64,000 nucleotides of DNA, from NCBI GenBank assembly GCA_937775295.1, contig CALKBZ010000006.1, positions 1-64,000 of the forward strand, given 5' to 3'. Below the pieces are notes generated by a model. It worked only from the letters and a program-made list of their open reading frames with translations. It did no database searches and was not told where the DNA came from. A program made the translations under genes and the position numbers. The stretch is from an uncultured Opitutales bacterium. Lineage in GTDB: Bacteria; Verrucomicrobiota; Verrucomicrobiia; Opitutales; Coraliomargaritaceae. Numbering within the stretch: position 1 is the stretch's first letter; each line of letters begins with the position of its first letter. Shown here in pieces: positions 9,044 to 16,825 of this stretch.

Positions 9044-9953
9044 TACGAGTCCGTGGATTCATCCACATCTGGACGATGTCTACGAATAGATTAAAAAGTA
9101 TAATCAGTGTGGCGTAAAAGAGCACGGTGCCCATGACCATTGTGTAGTCTCTGTTCAGTGCCGCGTTGACGAAGAATGGTCCCATGCCGGGGATGAAGAA
9201 AATCGTTTCGACCACAAACGAGCCGCTTATCAATCCGGCTGCTGCTGGTCCCATATAGGCAACCACTGGATACAGGGCGGTGCGCAATGCGTGGCGTATG
9301 ACTACGGCCCGTTCCTTCAAGCCTTTGGCGCGAGCGGTGCGAATATAGTCATTACGCATGACGTCCAGCATACCGCTGCGCGCAAGGCGTGCGATGTACG
9401 CGGCGTACAGCAACCCAAGCGTGATTGCCGGCAGTACGCGGTCGCCAGCATAACTCCAGCCAAGTGGGTTGAACCACCCGAGTTTTAGACTGAAAGTCAT
9501 CAATAAGATCGGGCCAATCACGAATGAGGGCAGGCAAATACCAATCATCGCAAATGCCATTAGGCCCGTTTCGGCAGGCTTATTGTGTTTTAGCGCTGCG
9601 AGTGTGCCAATTGGTATGCCAAGAGCGAGCGAGATGAGTAGGGCCCAACATCCAAGTTCTAATGATACAGGAAAGGCTTGAATGATGATCTCTTGCACAT
9701 CCCAACCGGGATACTTGTAGGACGGGCCGAGGTCACCCTTGAGAAGATTGCCGAAGAACTGTAAGTATTGCTGGTAGAGTGGCAGGTTCAGTCCGTAGTG
9801 CGCTTCGATCTGCTCTTTGATTTCCGGTGGGATTGGTTTCTCATCGTCGAAAGGACCGCCGGGGGCGAGTCGCAGTAGTAGAAAAGTCGCCGTCGCCACG
9901 ACCCAGAGAGTCGGGATGGATTGGAGCAGGCGTCTGGCAATGAGGGAGAGCAC
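9036..9953 (-). CDS. oppB: Oligopeptide/dipeptide ABC transporter permease, OppB/DppB family
   Basis: Partner permease of the peptide importer. The opening MLSLIARRLLQSIPTL and the conserved LRLAPGGPFDDEK are typical OppB features, as are the EAA-loop region ARSGMLDVMRNDYIRTARAKGL and the C-terminal DxxxxWMNPRTR. About six membrane helices. It begins with GTG at 9953 and overlaps the following OppC-type gene by 8 bases, so the two are translationally coupled. It is separated from the upstream binding-protein gene by 68 bases that consist almost entirely of a degenerate simple repeat (described separately). Confidence 0.93.
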   Translation of the reverse strand: MLSLIARRLLQSIPTLWVVATATFLLLRLAPGGPFDDEKPIPPEIKEQIEAHYGLNLPLYQQYLQFFGNLLKGDLGPSYKYPGWDVQEIIIQAFPVSLELGCWALLISLALGIPIGTLAALKHNKPAETGLMAFAMIGICLPSFVIGPILLMTFSLKLGWFNPLGWSYAGDRVLPAITLGLLYAAYIARLARSGMLDVMRNDYIRTARAKGLKERAVVIRHALRTALYPVVAYMGPAAAGLISGSFVVETIFFIPGMGPFFVNAALNRDYTMVMGTVLFYATLIILFNLFVDIVQMWMNPRTRND

Positions 9954-9960
9954 GATGGGA

Positions 9961-10020
9961 GACTTAAGAGGGCTGAGACTTGAGAGGGCTGAGACTTGAG
10001 GGCTGAGACTTTAGGGCTGA
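9961..10020 (-). repeat. GGCTGAGACTTGAG repeat cluster between oppA and oppB
   Basis: The intergenic space holds about four imperfect tandem copies of a 14-16 base unit with core GGCTGAGACTTGAG (on the + strand), ending two bases before the oppA stop codon. The same core occurs inside mutY (35322-35441) and inside the metal permease gene (56252-56391). Written in the direction of the host genes all three read CTCAAGTCTCAGCC. Here it is not translated. Confidence 0.85.
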
Positions 10021-10021
10021 C

Positions 10022-11647
10022 TTACTCTTCTAGTGAAATTGCTTGGTAAGGGTGGTTGTCTAAAATGCTTGGATGCCAGCCCTGAACAGCGGGATCAATC
10101 AATCGGCTGGTGACATAAAAGTAGATCGGGATGAACGGCATCTCATCCAAGAGAATCGCCTCCGCTTGCTGAAAGAGCGCCATGCGTGCTCCCGGGTTTT
10201 GCTCAATGGCGGCATCTAGGATGAGCTGATCGTATTCGGCGTTGCTCCATTGCGAGTGGTTGTTGCCGTTGTCGGTCTGGCCGAGGCTGAGGAAAGTGTT
10301 GGGGTCATCGTAGTCGCCAAACCATGCTGCACGGAGGATGTCGAACTCGCCGCTTTCGCGGGTGGAGAGGTATGCTTTCCACTCTTGATTGTGGAGCTCA
10401 ATGTCGATGCCGAGTTCGGTTTTCCACATTTGTTGAATGGCGACGGCAATTGTGCGATGTGATTCGCTGGTGTTGTAAAGTAGCTCAAAGGTGGGGAAGT
10501 CTTTACCTTCAGGGAAACCAGCTTCAGCGAGGAGTTGGCGCGCGAGCTGAGGGTCATGAGGAAGGCGAGCTTCGGCATTATAGCCGCCGGCGTTGGGCGG
10601 TGTGAAATGATAGGCCGGTTGCTGGCCAGCTTTGAGCACGTGCGTGGTGATCTCTTCGCGGTTGATTGAGTAAGCCAAGGCTTTGCGTACGCGCGGATCT
10701 TTGAACGCCCCGTGCGAGGTGTTAAGCATGTAATAATAGACTCCGAGCGCAGTATCGAAGCGCATACGTTCAGGTTGGTTGGCATGATACCAGTCGATGC
10801 GGTGAATCGGCACGGTGCTAGTCACGTGTAGATGGCCTGCGCGAAAGGAACGCTCTTCTGCTTGTGGCTCGATGGGTAAAAAGTGCAGTCCGTTGAGATG
10901 CACATTTTTAACATCTCGGTAATAAGGGTTTTTGACTGCGTAGATTTCACTGTTGAGGCGCCAGCGTTGTAGAGTAAAAGGGCCATTGCCCACATAGTTC
11001 CCCGCCTTGGTCCATTTTGAAATCCGATCGGTCATTGCGCCGTGCTTAAGAATGCTTGGAGGGTGAACGGGCCACCAGGTATTGTGCGCGAGTAAGCTTA
11101 AAAAGTAAGGCGTTGGTGATTCGAGCTCTATGATGAGTGTGGTGGCATTGACTGCTCGTGCGCCGACTTGACTGAAGTCTGTCAGCTCGCCGCGATTAAA
11201 CGCTTCGGCGCCACGCATGGGGTGTAGCATATAGGCATAGGGTGCACCGAGTAATGGTGTTAAGATGCGCTCAAAGGAAAAGAGGAAATCTGCTGCAGTG
11301 ACCGAATCGCCATTCGACCAGCGTGCGTTGGGGTCAAAATAAAAGGTATAGGTCAGGCCGTCCTCCGAAATGTCCCAGTGCTGAGCGACGCCCGGTCGCA
11401 CTAGCATCGTCTTTGCATCCAGTGTGGTAAGCCCCTCAAGAAGAGCAGTCATGACGGAGTATTCGGTGAGGCCAGTGGCGAGTTGCGGGTCGAGCCCAGA
11501 TGGTTCTGTGCCAATGCCAATGTAGAGTTCTTGATTCGCGTTGCCTCGTTCGACATTACTCTGCTGCTTCGCGCAGCCAACGAAAGGGCCGAGCGCTAGT
11601 AAGACAAGACATCCAGTCTGTAGTCGCTGAGTGAGTAAGGAAACCAT
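10022..11647 (-). CDS. oppA: Peptide ABC transporter substrate-binding lipoprotein (OppA family, SBP_bac_5)
   Basis: Extracytoplasmic solute receptor of the peptide importer. It has a hydrophobic signal sequence followed by FVGC, a plausible lipobox, so the mature protein would be lipid-anchored at Cys. Family 5 features include GTEPSGLDPQLATGLTEY near the mature N-terminus, the YTFYFDPNARWSNGDSVTA block, and KALAYSINREEI in the middle. The TLG-type closing segment and tail resemble E. coli OppA more than DppA. The frame extends upstream to 11686, but the ATG at 11647 places the signal sequence at the N-terminus and is preferred. It is first in the order oppA-oppB-oppC, 61 bases downstream of a cardiolipin synthase gene on the same strand. 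Substrate range cannot be inferred. Confidence 0.92.
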   Translation of the reverse strand: MVSLLTQRLQTGCLVLLALGPFVGCAKQQSNVERGNANQELYIGIGTEPSGLDPQLATGLTEYSVMTALLEGLTTLDAKTMLVRPGVAQHWDISEDGLTYTFYFDPNARWSNGDSVTAADFLFSFERILTPLLGAPYAYMLHPMRGAEAFNRGELTDFSQVGARAVNATTLIIELESPTPYFLSLLAHNTWWPVHPPSILKHGAMTDRISKWTKAGNYVGNGPFTLQRWRLNSEIYAVKNPYYRDVKNVHLNGLHFLPIEPQAEERSFRAGHLHVTSTVPIHRIDWYHANQPERMRFDTALGVYYYMLNTSHGAFKDPRVRKALAYSINREEITTHVLKAGQQPAYHFTPPNAGGYNAEARLPHDPQLARQLLAEAGFPEGKDFPTFELLYNTSESHRTIAVAIQQMWKTELGIDIELHNQEWKAYLSTRESGEFDILRAAWFGDYDDPNTFLSLGQTDNGNNHSQWSNAEYDQLILDAAIEQNPGARMALFQQAEAILLDEMPFIPIYFYVTSRLIDPAVQGWHPSILDNHPYQAISLEE

Positions 11648-11708
11648 AGCAAGCTTCTCGATATGTCGCCTTCTGCTTTCGAGCAAGGCGAAACCACTGA
11701 CAGTGGCT

Positions 11709-13178
11709 TCAAAGTAAGGGCACGAGTAAGTGCACTAGATTTTCAGTGAATTTGGCGGGCATCAATTTTTTATTCGCTGTAGCTTGTTGGTAGGAAATAC
11801 TGTCGGTGATGATGTCTTGTGCCCATTGGTCGAGTTGAGCGATGTCTGAAGCGCTGTAATGCAGCAGCGCGATCTCGAAATTTACAAATAGTGAGCGCAT
11901 GTCGATATTGGCGGAGCCGACCAACGCGACTTTGCCATCCGCGAGGATGACTTTGCCGTGCAGCATGCGAGGTGTGTAGAAGCGGATGTCCACGCCTGCC
12001 TCGTGCAGCTCGCGCAGATAGTGATAGCGAGCGATATCGGCGATCGAGTGATTTGAGCGCAGGGGCAGCACGAGGCGTATATTGCGCCCCGTATGTGCTT
12101 TGACGATGAGGGATTGAAACAGCACTTCGTCGGGGATGAAGTAGGGCGTGATGATCGTCAGGCTCTGTTTGAACTCTTGGATAATCCGTATGATTTGCTC
12201 CCACAGTGGGTCGCTCGCGACATCAGGACCACTGGCGATGACTTCGATCGTGCTGTCGCCAGCCTCTTCAGGTATATGGCGCAACAGTTCGCCATATTTT
12301 GCGGGCGACTCGTTGGCGGCAAAAGCCCAGTCCGCTAGAAAAGTTCCGGTTAGGTGCGCGACTGCTGGGCCTTGGGTAATGACGCTGAAATCAGCGAAGC
12401 GCTCGGCCATTGGCGTGGTGCCGAGGAAGCGTATATCGAGGTTTTGACCACCTGTAATAGCGCGGTAATTATCGAAGATGGCGATCTTTCGGTGATTGCG
12501 TAAATTAGAGGAAATATGGGTTTGAATTGGTAGCACGGGCATAAACATTGCGACGTGTCCGCCGGCTTTGCGTAGCTTGTGGCGTGCAGCGCGAGTTTGA
12601 TTCCAGCTGCCGAGCGAGTCGAGTAGCAGGCGCACCGTCACGCCTTCGGTGGCGCGCTTGGCTAGGAGTTCGATGATTTTTTTACCGGTGGCATCGCGAC
12701 TCAGTATGTAGGTGGCAATGTGGATGGTGTGCTCGGCGCGCTCTATTTCTTGGCAGATTCGATGAAAGGCACTCTCACCATCGGGCAGTAGTTCGAAGTG
12801 ATTCCCTGTCGTTGTCGTATTGGCTCCTAGGTAAGTGAGCATGTCGTGGTTGCATGGCTGGTTGCCGTCAAATCCTACGCTGAGCGAGCGAGCGGCATCA
12901 GCGATTTTACGTTTAATTCGCGATTTTTTGCGACTCTTCCGGCCACCAAACATGAAATACAGCGGCACACCGACTAGTGGGAAAAAGACGACGATAAAGA
13001 ACCACGCGAAAAAATTGCTAGGGTTGCGCTTCTCGATCAAGACGCGGCGGACAATCAGCAGTGCAAGGATAAAACCAAGCACGGCCGTCACGTTTGTGAC
13101 GAAGAATACGAAAGCGCCGCCCAACCAAGAGGTTAGGGGCTCAAGTAGCTGATCGTTGAGCCATCCCCACATAAACAT
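11709..13178 (-). CDS. cls: Cardiolipin synthase (phospholipase D family, ClsA type)
   Basis: Membrane enzyme that condenses two phosphatidylglycerol molecules to cardiolipin. Two N-terminal membrane helices (about residues 18-45 and 55-75) with the FFPLVGVPLYFMFGGRK segment are typical of Cls. Two HxKxxxxD phospholipase D motifs follow: HRKIAIFD near residue 230 and HGKVILAD near residue 410, each followed by the expected G-G-x-N or G-S-x-N. Length (489) is right for ClsA. The start at 13178 gives MFMWGW; a second ATG two codons in is equally possible. It is on the same strand as the peptide transporter genes but a functional link is not evident. Confidence 0.94.
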   Translation of the reverse strand: MFMWGWLNDQLLEPLTSWLGGAFVFFVTNVTAVLGFILALLIVRRVLIEKRNPSNFFAWFFIVVFFPLVGVPLYFMFGGRKSRKKSRIKRKIADAARSLSVGFDGNQPCNHDMLTYLGANTTTTGNHFELLPDGESAFHRICQEIERAEHTIHIATYILSRDATGKKIIELLAKRATEGVTVRLLLDSLGSWNQTRAARHKLRKAGGHVAMFMPVLPIQTHISSNLRNHRKIAIFDNYRAITGGQNLDIRFLGTTPMAERFADFSVITQGPAVAHLTGTFLADWAFAANESPAKYGELLRHIPEEAGDSTIEVIASGPDVASDPLWEQIIRIIQEFKQSLTIITPYFIPDEVLFQSLIVKAHTGRNIRLVLPLRSNHSIADIARYHYLRELHEAGVDIRFYTPRMLHGKVILADGKVALVGSANIDMRSLFVNFEIALLHYSASDIAQLDQWAQDIITDSISYQQATANKKLMPAKFTENLVHLLVPLL

Positions 13179-13327
13179 TACTATGACAAATAGATCTGCT
13201 CAGACGAGCCTTTAGATGATTTGCTTCAAATCATTTTTTGGATAAAATAAATACGAGGTTGTCCCGAGTGCTAGAATTTGTTGAATGTAGTGTTTTTCCC
13301 TCTGATTATATTATAACGAGAATTTTT

Positions 13328-14098
13328 ATGACAGCTGAATCCAATTCCACTGGCGGGCAACCGCAGCAAGTTAATTTACAGCAAATCGCGCAACAGTTCA
13401 TGTCTGGGTTACAGCGCCATTTCGATATGCTGGCTTTCAACCTGGCTTCGCGTGAGGCGGTGCAGGAAGACCGCTATAATCAGCATGTGAATATGCCCCG
13501 CATTATGCCAGCCGCTCCGCGCCATCAGAATTTCGAGCAAATGCAGGCCTACGCGCGTGACCTGCTGGTGCGCCAGGTGATAGGTGATTCCTTGAATCTG
13601 ATCGTGACGGCGATGAACAACGCCCACTTCTTCCTCGCACTGGTCAAAGCTACCAGCGCCAATAAAGATGTGACACCTGACGCGCAGAAAGATGCTCAAG
13701 CAGCCCAGCAAGCTTTCATTCCCGCCCAAATTGACGAGAAGTTTAATCGCTTCGAAAAAGACTACGGCATCATGTGCGAGCTTGAGGATAGTACTACCTC
13801 GATCGGTTTCGTGATGCAAATTTTAATGCAGCAGGGCGGTATCGTCAAAGCAGCACAGGTTGACGGAGAGGGTGAACTCGTCATCGAGTTGAAGGCTGTA
13901 GAGAGTCAGAATGCGGAAGTTGTAGATGGGGAGGCGCAGGGGAAACTGGTGGATCTACGTAAGGTCTTCCGCGAGGGCGATGCGGTGTTCTTCAGTGATG
14001 TCGAGTTACAACTGGTGTTGGTTTCTGTCGCCTCGTTTGCAGATTCATTATTCAAATCCGTAGCCAAATACGCGCGTTCTATCCAGGACAGTGCGTAG
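13328..14098 (+). CDS. Conserved hypothetical protein, 256 residues
   Basis: Not recognised. Soluble, mostly helical protein with a Gln-rich N-terminus (QPQQVNLQQIAQQF), a helical middle containing AMNNAHFFLALVKATS, an Ala/Gln-rich stretch near residue 120, and a C-terminal half of alternating strands and helices. No Cys clusters, signal peptide or membrane segment. The frame is open from 13238, but the ATG at 13328 (MTAESNSTGG) follows the upstream AT-rich leader and is the better start. It is 17 bases upstream of the EEP-family gene. The regular amino acid composition argues for a real gene. Confidence 0.75.
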   Translation: MTAESNSTGGQPQQVNLQQIAQQFMSGLQRHFDMLAFNLASREAVQEDRYNQHVNMPRIMPAAPRHQNFEQMQAYARDLLVRQVIGDSLNLIVTAMNNAHFFLALVKATSANKDVTPDAQKDAQAAQQAFIPAQIDEKFNRFEKDYGIMCELEDSTTSIGFVMQILMQQGGIVKAAQVDGEGELVIELKAVESQNAEVVDGEAQGKLVDLRKVFREGDAVFFSDVELQLVLVSVASFADSLFKSVAKYARSIQDSA

Positions 14099-14115
14099 GC
14101 ATTGCCCTATAGCTC

Positions 14116-14910
14116 ATGTCTGCACGTCAGCTTCGTATCCTTACGCTCAACATCGCACATGGGCGTGGGCTTTCGACGTATCAGGGGTTTCATGGTGCAC
14201 GGGGGATTACGCGAAATCTCTTGCGGGTCGCCCGATTGCTTAAGCGTGAAGCGGCTGACGTCGTGGCGTTGCAGGAAGTCGATGAGGACTCGCATTGGAA
14301 TCAGCGCATTCATTTGCTTGATTTTTTAAAAGCAGAGGGCGGTTACCCGCATAGTTATCTCGGTGTGCATAACCGGCGCGGAGGGCGACTGCCGCTCGCG
14401 TATGGGAATGGCTTGCTGTCACGTTTTCCGATCGAACATGCCGATCATCAAGCGTTCGGTACCGCAGAGATTGGTGAGAAAGGCTTTCTCTATACCGAGC
14501 TGACTTTGCCAGATGGGCACCTACCAATCGTCAACCTGCACTTGGACTATAAGTCGCGACTGCGCCGGATTGAGCAAATCGAGCGGCTCATCGTATTTTT
14601 AGAAGAACGGCATACCCAAAAGGGTGAAGAAGGCTATTTGTCGCCAGTCGTGTGTGGTGATTTTAATAGCCGCTCTGGTAAGCCTAATGACGCGGTTGCG
14701 CACCTGTTTAAATACTTAGAGGATCAATGTGCTTATCAGATTTACCCGGAAAAAGGCCGTACTTTTCCGTCACTTCTTCCGATTCATTGTTTGGACTTTA
14801 TTCTCGTGCCGCCGAGCTACAAAGTCATGCGTTGTGAGATCCTACGTTGCTACGTTAGTGACCACCGCCCCGTGGTGGTGGATCTAGAGATTCTCAATGA
14901 ACTAAAGTAG
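14116..14910 (+). CDS. Endonuclease/exonuclease/phosphatase (EEP) family protein
   Basis: Metal-dependent hydrolase of the DNase I-like EEP fold. Visible catalytic motifs are LNIAHGRG at the first strand (Asn), LQEVDED with the metal-binding Glu near residue 54, the VNLHLDYKSR block, GDFNSRSG near residue 182 (Asp and Asn), and the C-terminal SDHRPVVVD (Asp-His). There is no signal peptide. Members hydrolyse phosphodiesters in nucleic acids, phosphoinositides or sphingomyelin, and the motifs alone cannot tell which. The gene sits between an unknown protein and rlmH with a short spacer of 49 bases before the latter. Confidence 0.9.
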   Translation: MSARQLRILTLNIAHGRGLSTYQGFHGARGITRNLLRVARLLKREAADVVALQEVDEDSHWNQRIHLLDFLKAEGGYPHSYLGVHNRRGGRLPLAYGNGLLSRFPIEHADHQAFGTAEIGEKGFLYTELTLPDGHLPIVNLHLDYKSRLRRIEQIERLIVFLEERHTQKGEEGYLSPVVCGDFNSRSGKPNDAVAHLFKYLEDQCAYQIYPEKGRTFPSLLPIHCLDFILVPPSYKVMRCEILRCYVSDHRPVVVDLEILNELK

Positions 14911-14959
14911 CAGCGGCTAAATATCAGTTACCCCCTCCCTCCCCACCACTCCGACGAAC

Positions 14960-15403
14960 ATGTATCGCTACACCATCATAGTTATAGGCCGTATGAAGAA
15001 TAAGCCGCTGAGTGCGCTCTGCGACGATTTCTCGAAGCGCCTTAAACGTTCTGGCAACTTCGAGTTGCTCGAACTTAAGGACGGCGATGTCGAAAGCGAG
15101 GGTGAGCGGATTCTCGAAGCGTTGACCAAACGAAAAGACGCCCGCGTCTACGCGATGGCTGAAGAGGGCAATACGCGCACTTCCGCAGGCCTCGCCAAGG
15201 AGCTGTTTGATCTGCAAGGGCAGCCAGCCATCTTTATCATCGGTGGCGCTTACGGCTTGAGTCCCGCAGTCAAAGCTCGGGCGGACGTGCTGTTTGCCCT
15301 GTCGCCACTCACTTTCACGCACGAGATTGCCCGCATGCTGTTGTGCGAGCAGCTCTACCGCGCCGTCTCGATCAACGCCGGCTCGAACTACCACCACGCT
15401 TAG
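14960..15403 (+). CDS. rlmH: 23S rRNA (pseudouridine-1915 N3)-methyltransferase RlmH
   Basis: SPOUT-class methyltransferase that N3-methylates the pseudouridine in helix 69 of 23S rRNA, using S-adenosylmethionine. The SAM-binding trefoil knot is evident in FIIGGAYGLSPAVKARAD near residue 95 and LSPLTFTHEIARMLLCEQLYRA, which with the extreme C-terminal SxxxYHH (SNYHHA) are the family signature. Length 147 is close to the usual 155. Start at 14960 (MYRYTIIVIGRMK) matches the family N-terminus. Confidence 0.95.
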   Translation: MYRYTIIVIGRMKNKPLSALCDDFSKRLKRSGNFELLELKDGDVESEGERILEALTKRKDARVYAMAEEGNTRTSAGLAKELFDLQGQPAIFIIGGAYGLSPAVKARADVLFALSPLTFTHEIARMLLCEQLYRAVSINAGSNYHHA

Positions 15404-15431
15404 CGGTGCGGAATTGTTCTAAGCTATCTTA

Positions 15432-15779
15432 ATGATAATCGGTTGAATAGGCGTGCCGCTCTTCATCGGACCGACCTTGCTCACTGCATTTAATAATAAT
15501 GCCTCGATTACTTTCCTCGCCTCGCAAGTGCCTGCCTTTGATTAGAGTTTAGCGCTGAACCCTGCGGGCCTGGAACGTCCCTTGGCACTGCAGTACGCAG
15601 TGGTTGCCGGTGCGGTGACTGGTGGTGGTTTGACATTGATCGCCAATACGCCGAATCCTGCCGGTCAGAGCATCCTGAGTAAATACTTCGATGGTGGTGT
15701 CTCACCAATTAAGTTGATGCTCGGCGCGCTGTTTTCAACGCTGGTGATGGCTGATGTCTTTATCTTTCTGCCTCACTAG
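15432..15779 (+). pseudogene. Decayed C-terminal remnant of a putative Na+/H+ antiporter (DUF1504-like)
   Basis: A single frame running 15432-15779 reads as the last ~115 residues of an integral membrane antiporter but contains two internal stops (TGA near 15444, TAG near 15542). Readable conserved pieces are GVPLFIGPTLLTAFNNNASI, FLASQVP, LNPAGLERPLALQYAVVAGA, and GGLTLIANTPNPAGQSIL, then a last helix LGALFSTLVMADVFIFLPH. The NNNASITF and IANTPNPAGQSIL segments are the recognisable part of the family. The 5' two thirds of the gene are absent: rlmH ends only 28 bases upstream. The 65-residue stretch from 15582 is open but is unlikely to be a functional gene on its own. Confidence 0.75.
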
Positions 15780-15807
15780 GTAGTTCAATCACGCAATCGT
15801 ACTATTT

Positions 15808-15846
15808 AACAGGCTCTTCGGTTATCCGAAGGGCCTGTTTTAGTTT
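15808..15846 (+). terminator. Rho-independent terminator
   Basis: A 14-bp stem AACAGGCTCTTCGG / CCGAAGGGCCTGTT (one G-T wobble) with loop TTAT, followed by a T-rich run. It lies 28 bases after the decayed antiporter and probably terminated that transcript; it would still serve rlmH. Confidence 0.85.
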
Positions 15847-15948
15847 TACCCGCCGCCGCAAGACTCTGAACATCTGGCGAATGGCCCAATAGCATTGCAC
15901 CATTCGACTTTTTTGAAATCAACCGCGTCGCTAGAATAGACAATTAAA

Positions 15949-16154
15949 GGAGCGTGGGCGACTCGCCCACGTTAACCAACAAGCTGGCGACTCGCCCACG
16001 TTAACCAACAATGCTGGCGACTCGCCCACGTTAACCAACAATGCTGGCGACTCGCCCACGTTAACCAACAACGCTGGCGACTCGCCCACGTTAACCAACA
16101 ACGCGGCGACTCGCCCACGTTAACCAACAATGCTGGCGATTCGCCCGCACTCCT
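15949..16154. repeat. 30-bp tandem repeat array bounded by REP-like inverted ends
   Basis: Six head-to-tail copies of a 29-30 base unit (start GGCGACTCGCCCACGTTAAC, then CAACAATGCT) run from 15957 to 16134, with a partial seventh. Copies differ at one or two positions (AATGCT, AACGCT, or a missing T). The left end GGAGCGTGGGCGA (15949-15961) is nearly the reverse complement of the right end TCGCCCGCACTCC (16141-16153), and the left end plus first unit form the palindrome CGTGGGCGA-C-TCGCCCACG. There are no unique spacers, so this is not CRISPR. It resembles an expanded REP/BIME-type element. A related left end occurs at 29682. The open frame on the minus strand through this array is a by-product of the repeat period. 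Confidence 0.9.
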
Positions 16155-16204
16155 GTTGCAACTCGCAGGCAACCACAGCGGCTGATTTAGAAATTGAGAA
16201 CCTA

Positions 16205-16226
16205 TGTGGGCGCCGGTACTCCTACA
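16205..16226. repeat. Possible REP-like half element
   Basis: On the minus strand this reads TGTAGGAGTACCGGCGCCCA, a GTAGGAG head followed by a short GC-rich palindrome (CCGGCGCC), the general form of bacterial REP sequences. It lies 50 bases beyond the 30-bp array. Single copy in the window in this exact form, so the assignment is weak. Confidence 0.35.
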
Positions 16227-16307
16227 TTTAGCCCGAATAGACTGGTTGCGCATGCCAGTTGTCGTCACGCCTCGAGTTCGGGTGATCCCAGTTCAGTATC
16301 GTAGCCA

Positions 16308-16724
16308 TTACGGCAAAATGCGCGCGTGTTCTGCTTGACTGACCAATTTGCAGGCAGCGGCTTTGAAAAAAATCTTTCGGTTGTCGGCAATTCGGTCATA
16401 GGCCCAATCGCGCAGGCTCAGGGGTAGCAGGCGGGCAATTTGTGCGAGATGACGCCAGCCACTGCGCGTATCAATCAGTGCCAGCAGCACTGCTTCGGAG
16501 CGGACCAGCAGCGTGGGTTGACCGTCGGCACTCACACGTTGGTAGACCATGGTACGCAGTGATTCACGATATTGCAGTGGCAAAATGGCCTGCGCGGTGA
16601 CTCCTTGCAGTGGCGCGAAATACAAGTGCTGGCGGCTATCGCGCTTGATTAAGAAACGAATCGAGGCACTGCATAGGCCACAGTTGCCATCAAAAAATAT
16701 AATCGCTTTGTTGCTAGGCTTCAC
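16308..16724 (-). CDS. DCC family thiol-disulfide oxidoreductase-like protein (DUF393)
   Basis: 138-residue protein with the hallmark FFDGNCGLC near residue 10, the D-x-x-C-x-x-C motif that gives the DCC family its name, followed by FLIKRDSRQHLYFAPLQG and a conserved C-terminal YDRIADNR. The family is predicted to be thioredoxin-like and redox-active through the CxxC pair; substrates are not known. Starts with GTG at 16724, only 11 bases from the first upstream ATG of the uvrB frame, so the two genes are divergent and must share a promoter region if uvrB starts further inside at 16826. Confidence 0.88.
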   Translation of the reverse strand: MKPSNKAIIFFDGNCGLCSASIRFLIKRDSRQHLYFAPLQGVTAQAILPLQYRESLRTMVYQRVSADGQPTLLVRSEAVLLALIDTRSGWRHLAQIARLLPLSLRDWAYDRIADNRKIFFKAAACKLVSQAEHARILP

Positions 16725-16825
16725 AGCACTTATTTATGGAGAGCGCTGTAGCTTTGTCGATTGCCAAAGCCTGTATTCGAGCGCTTCGGCTTGCGCACTT
16801 AGGTTTCCTGCGCTTTTCTGACCTT

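Noticed and set aside
15957-16150. CRISPR array (30-bp repeats)
   Set aside because: The units are directly head to tail with no unique spacers, and no cas genes are nearby.
15972-16268. 98-residue minus-strand ORF with WLTWASRQ repeats
   Set aside because: It is the translation of the 30-bp array; the repeat period is a multiple of three, and no start signal or family is evident.
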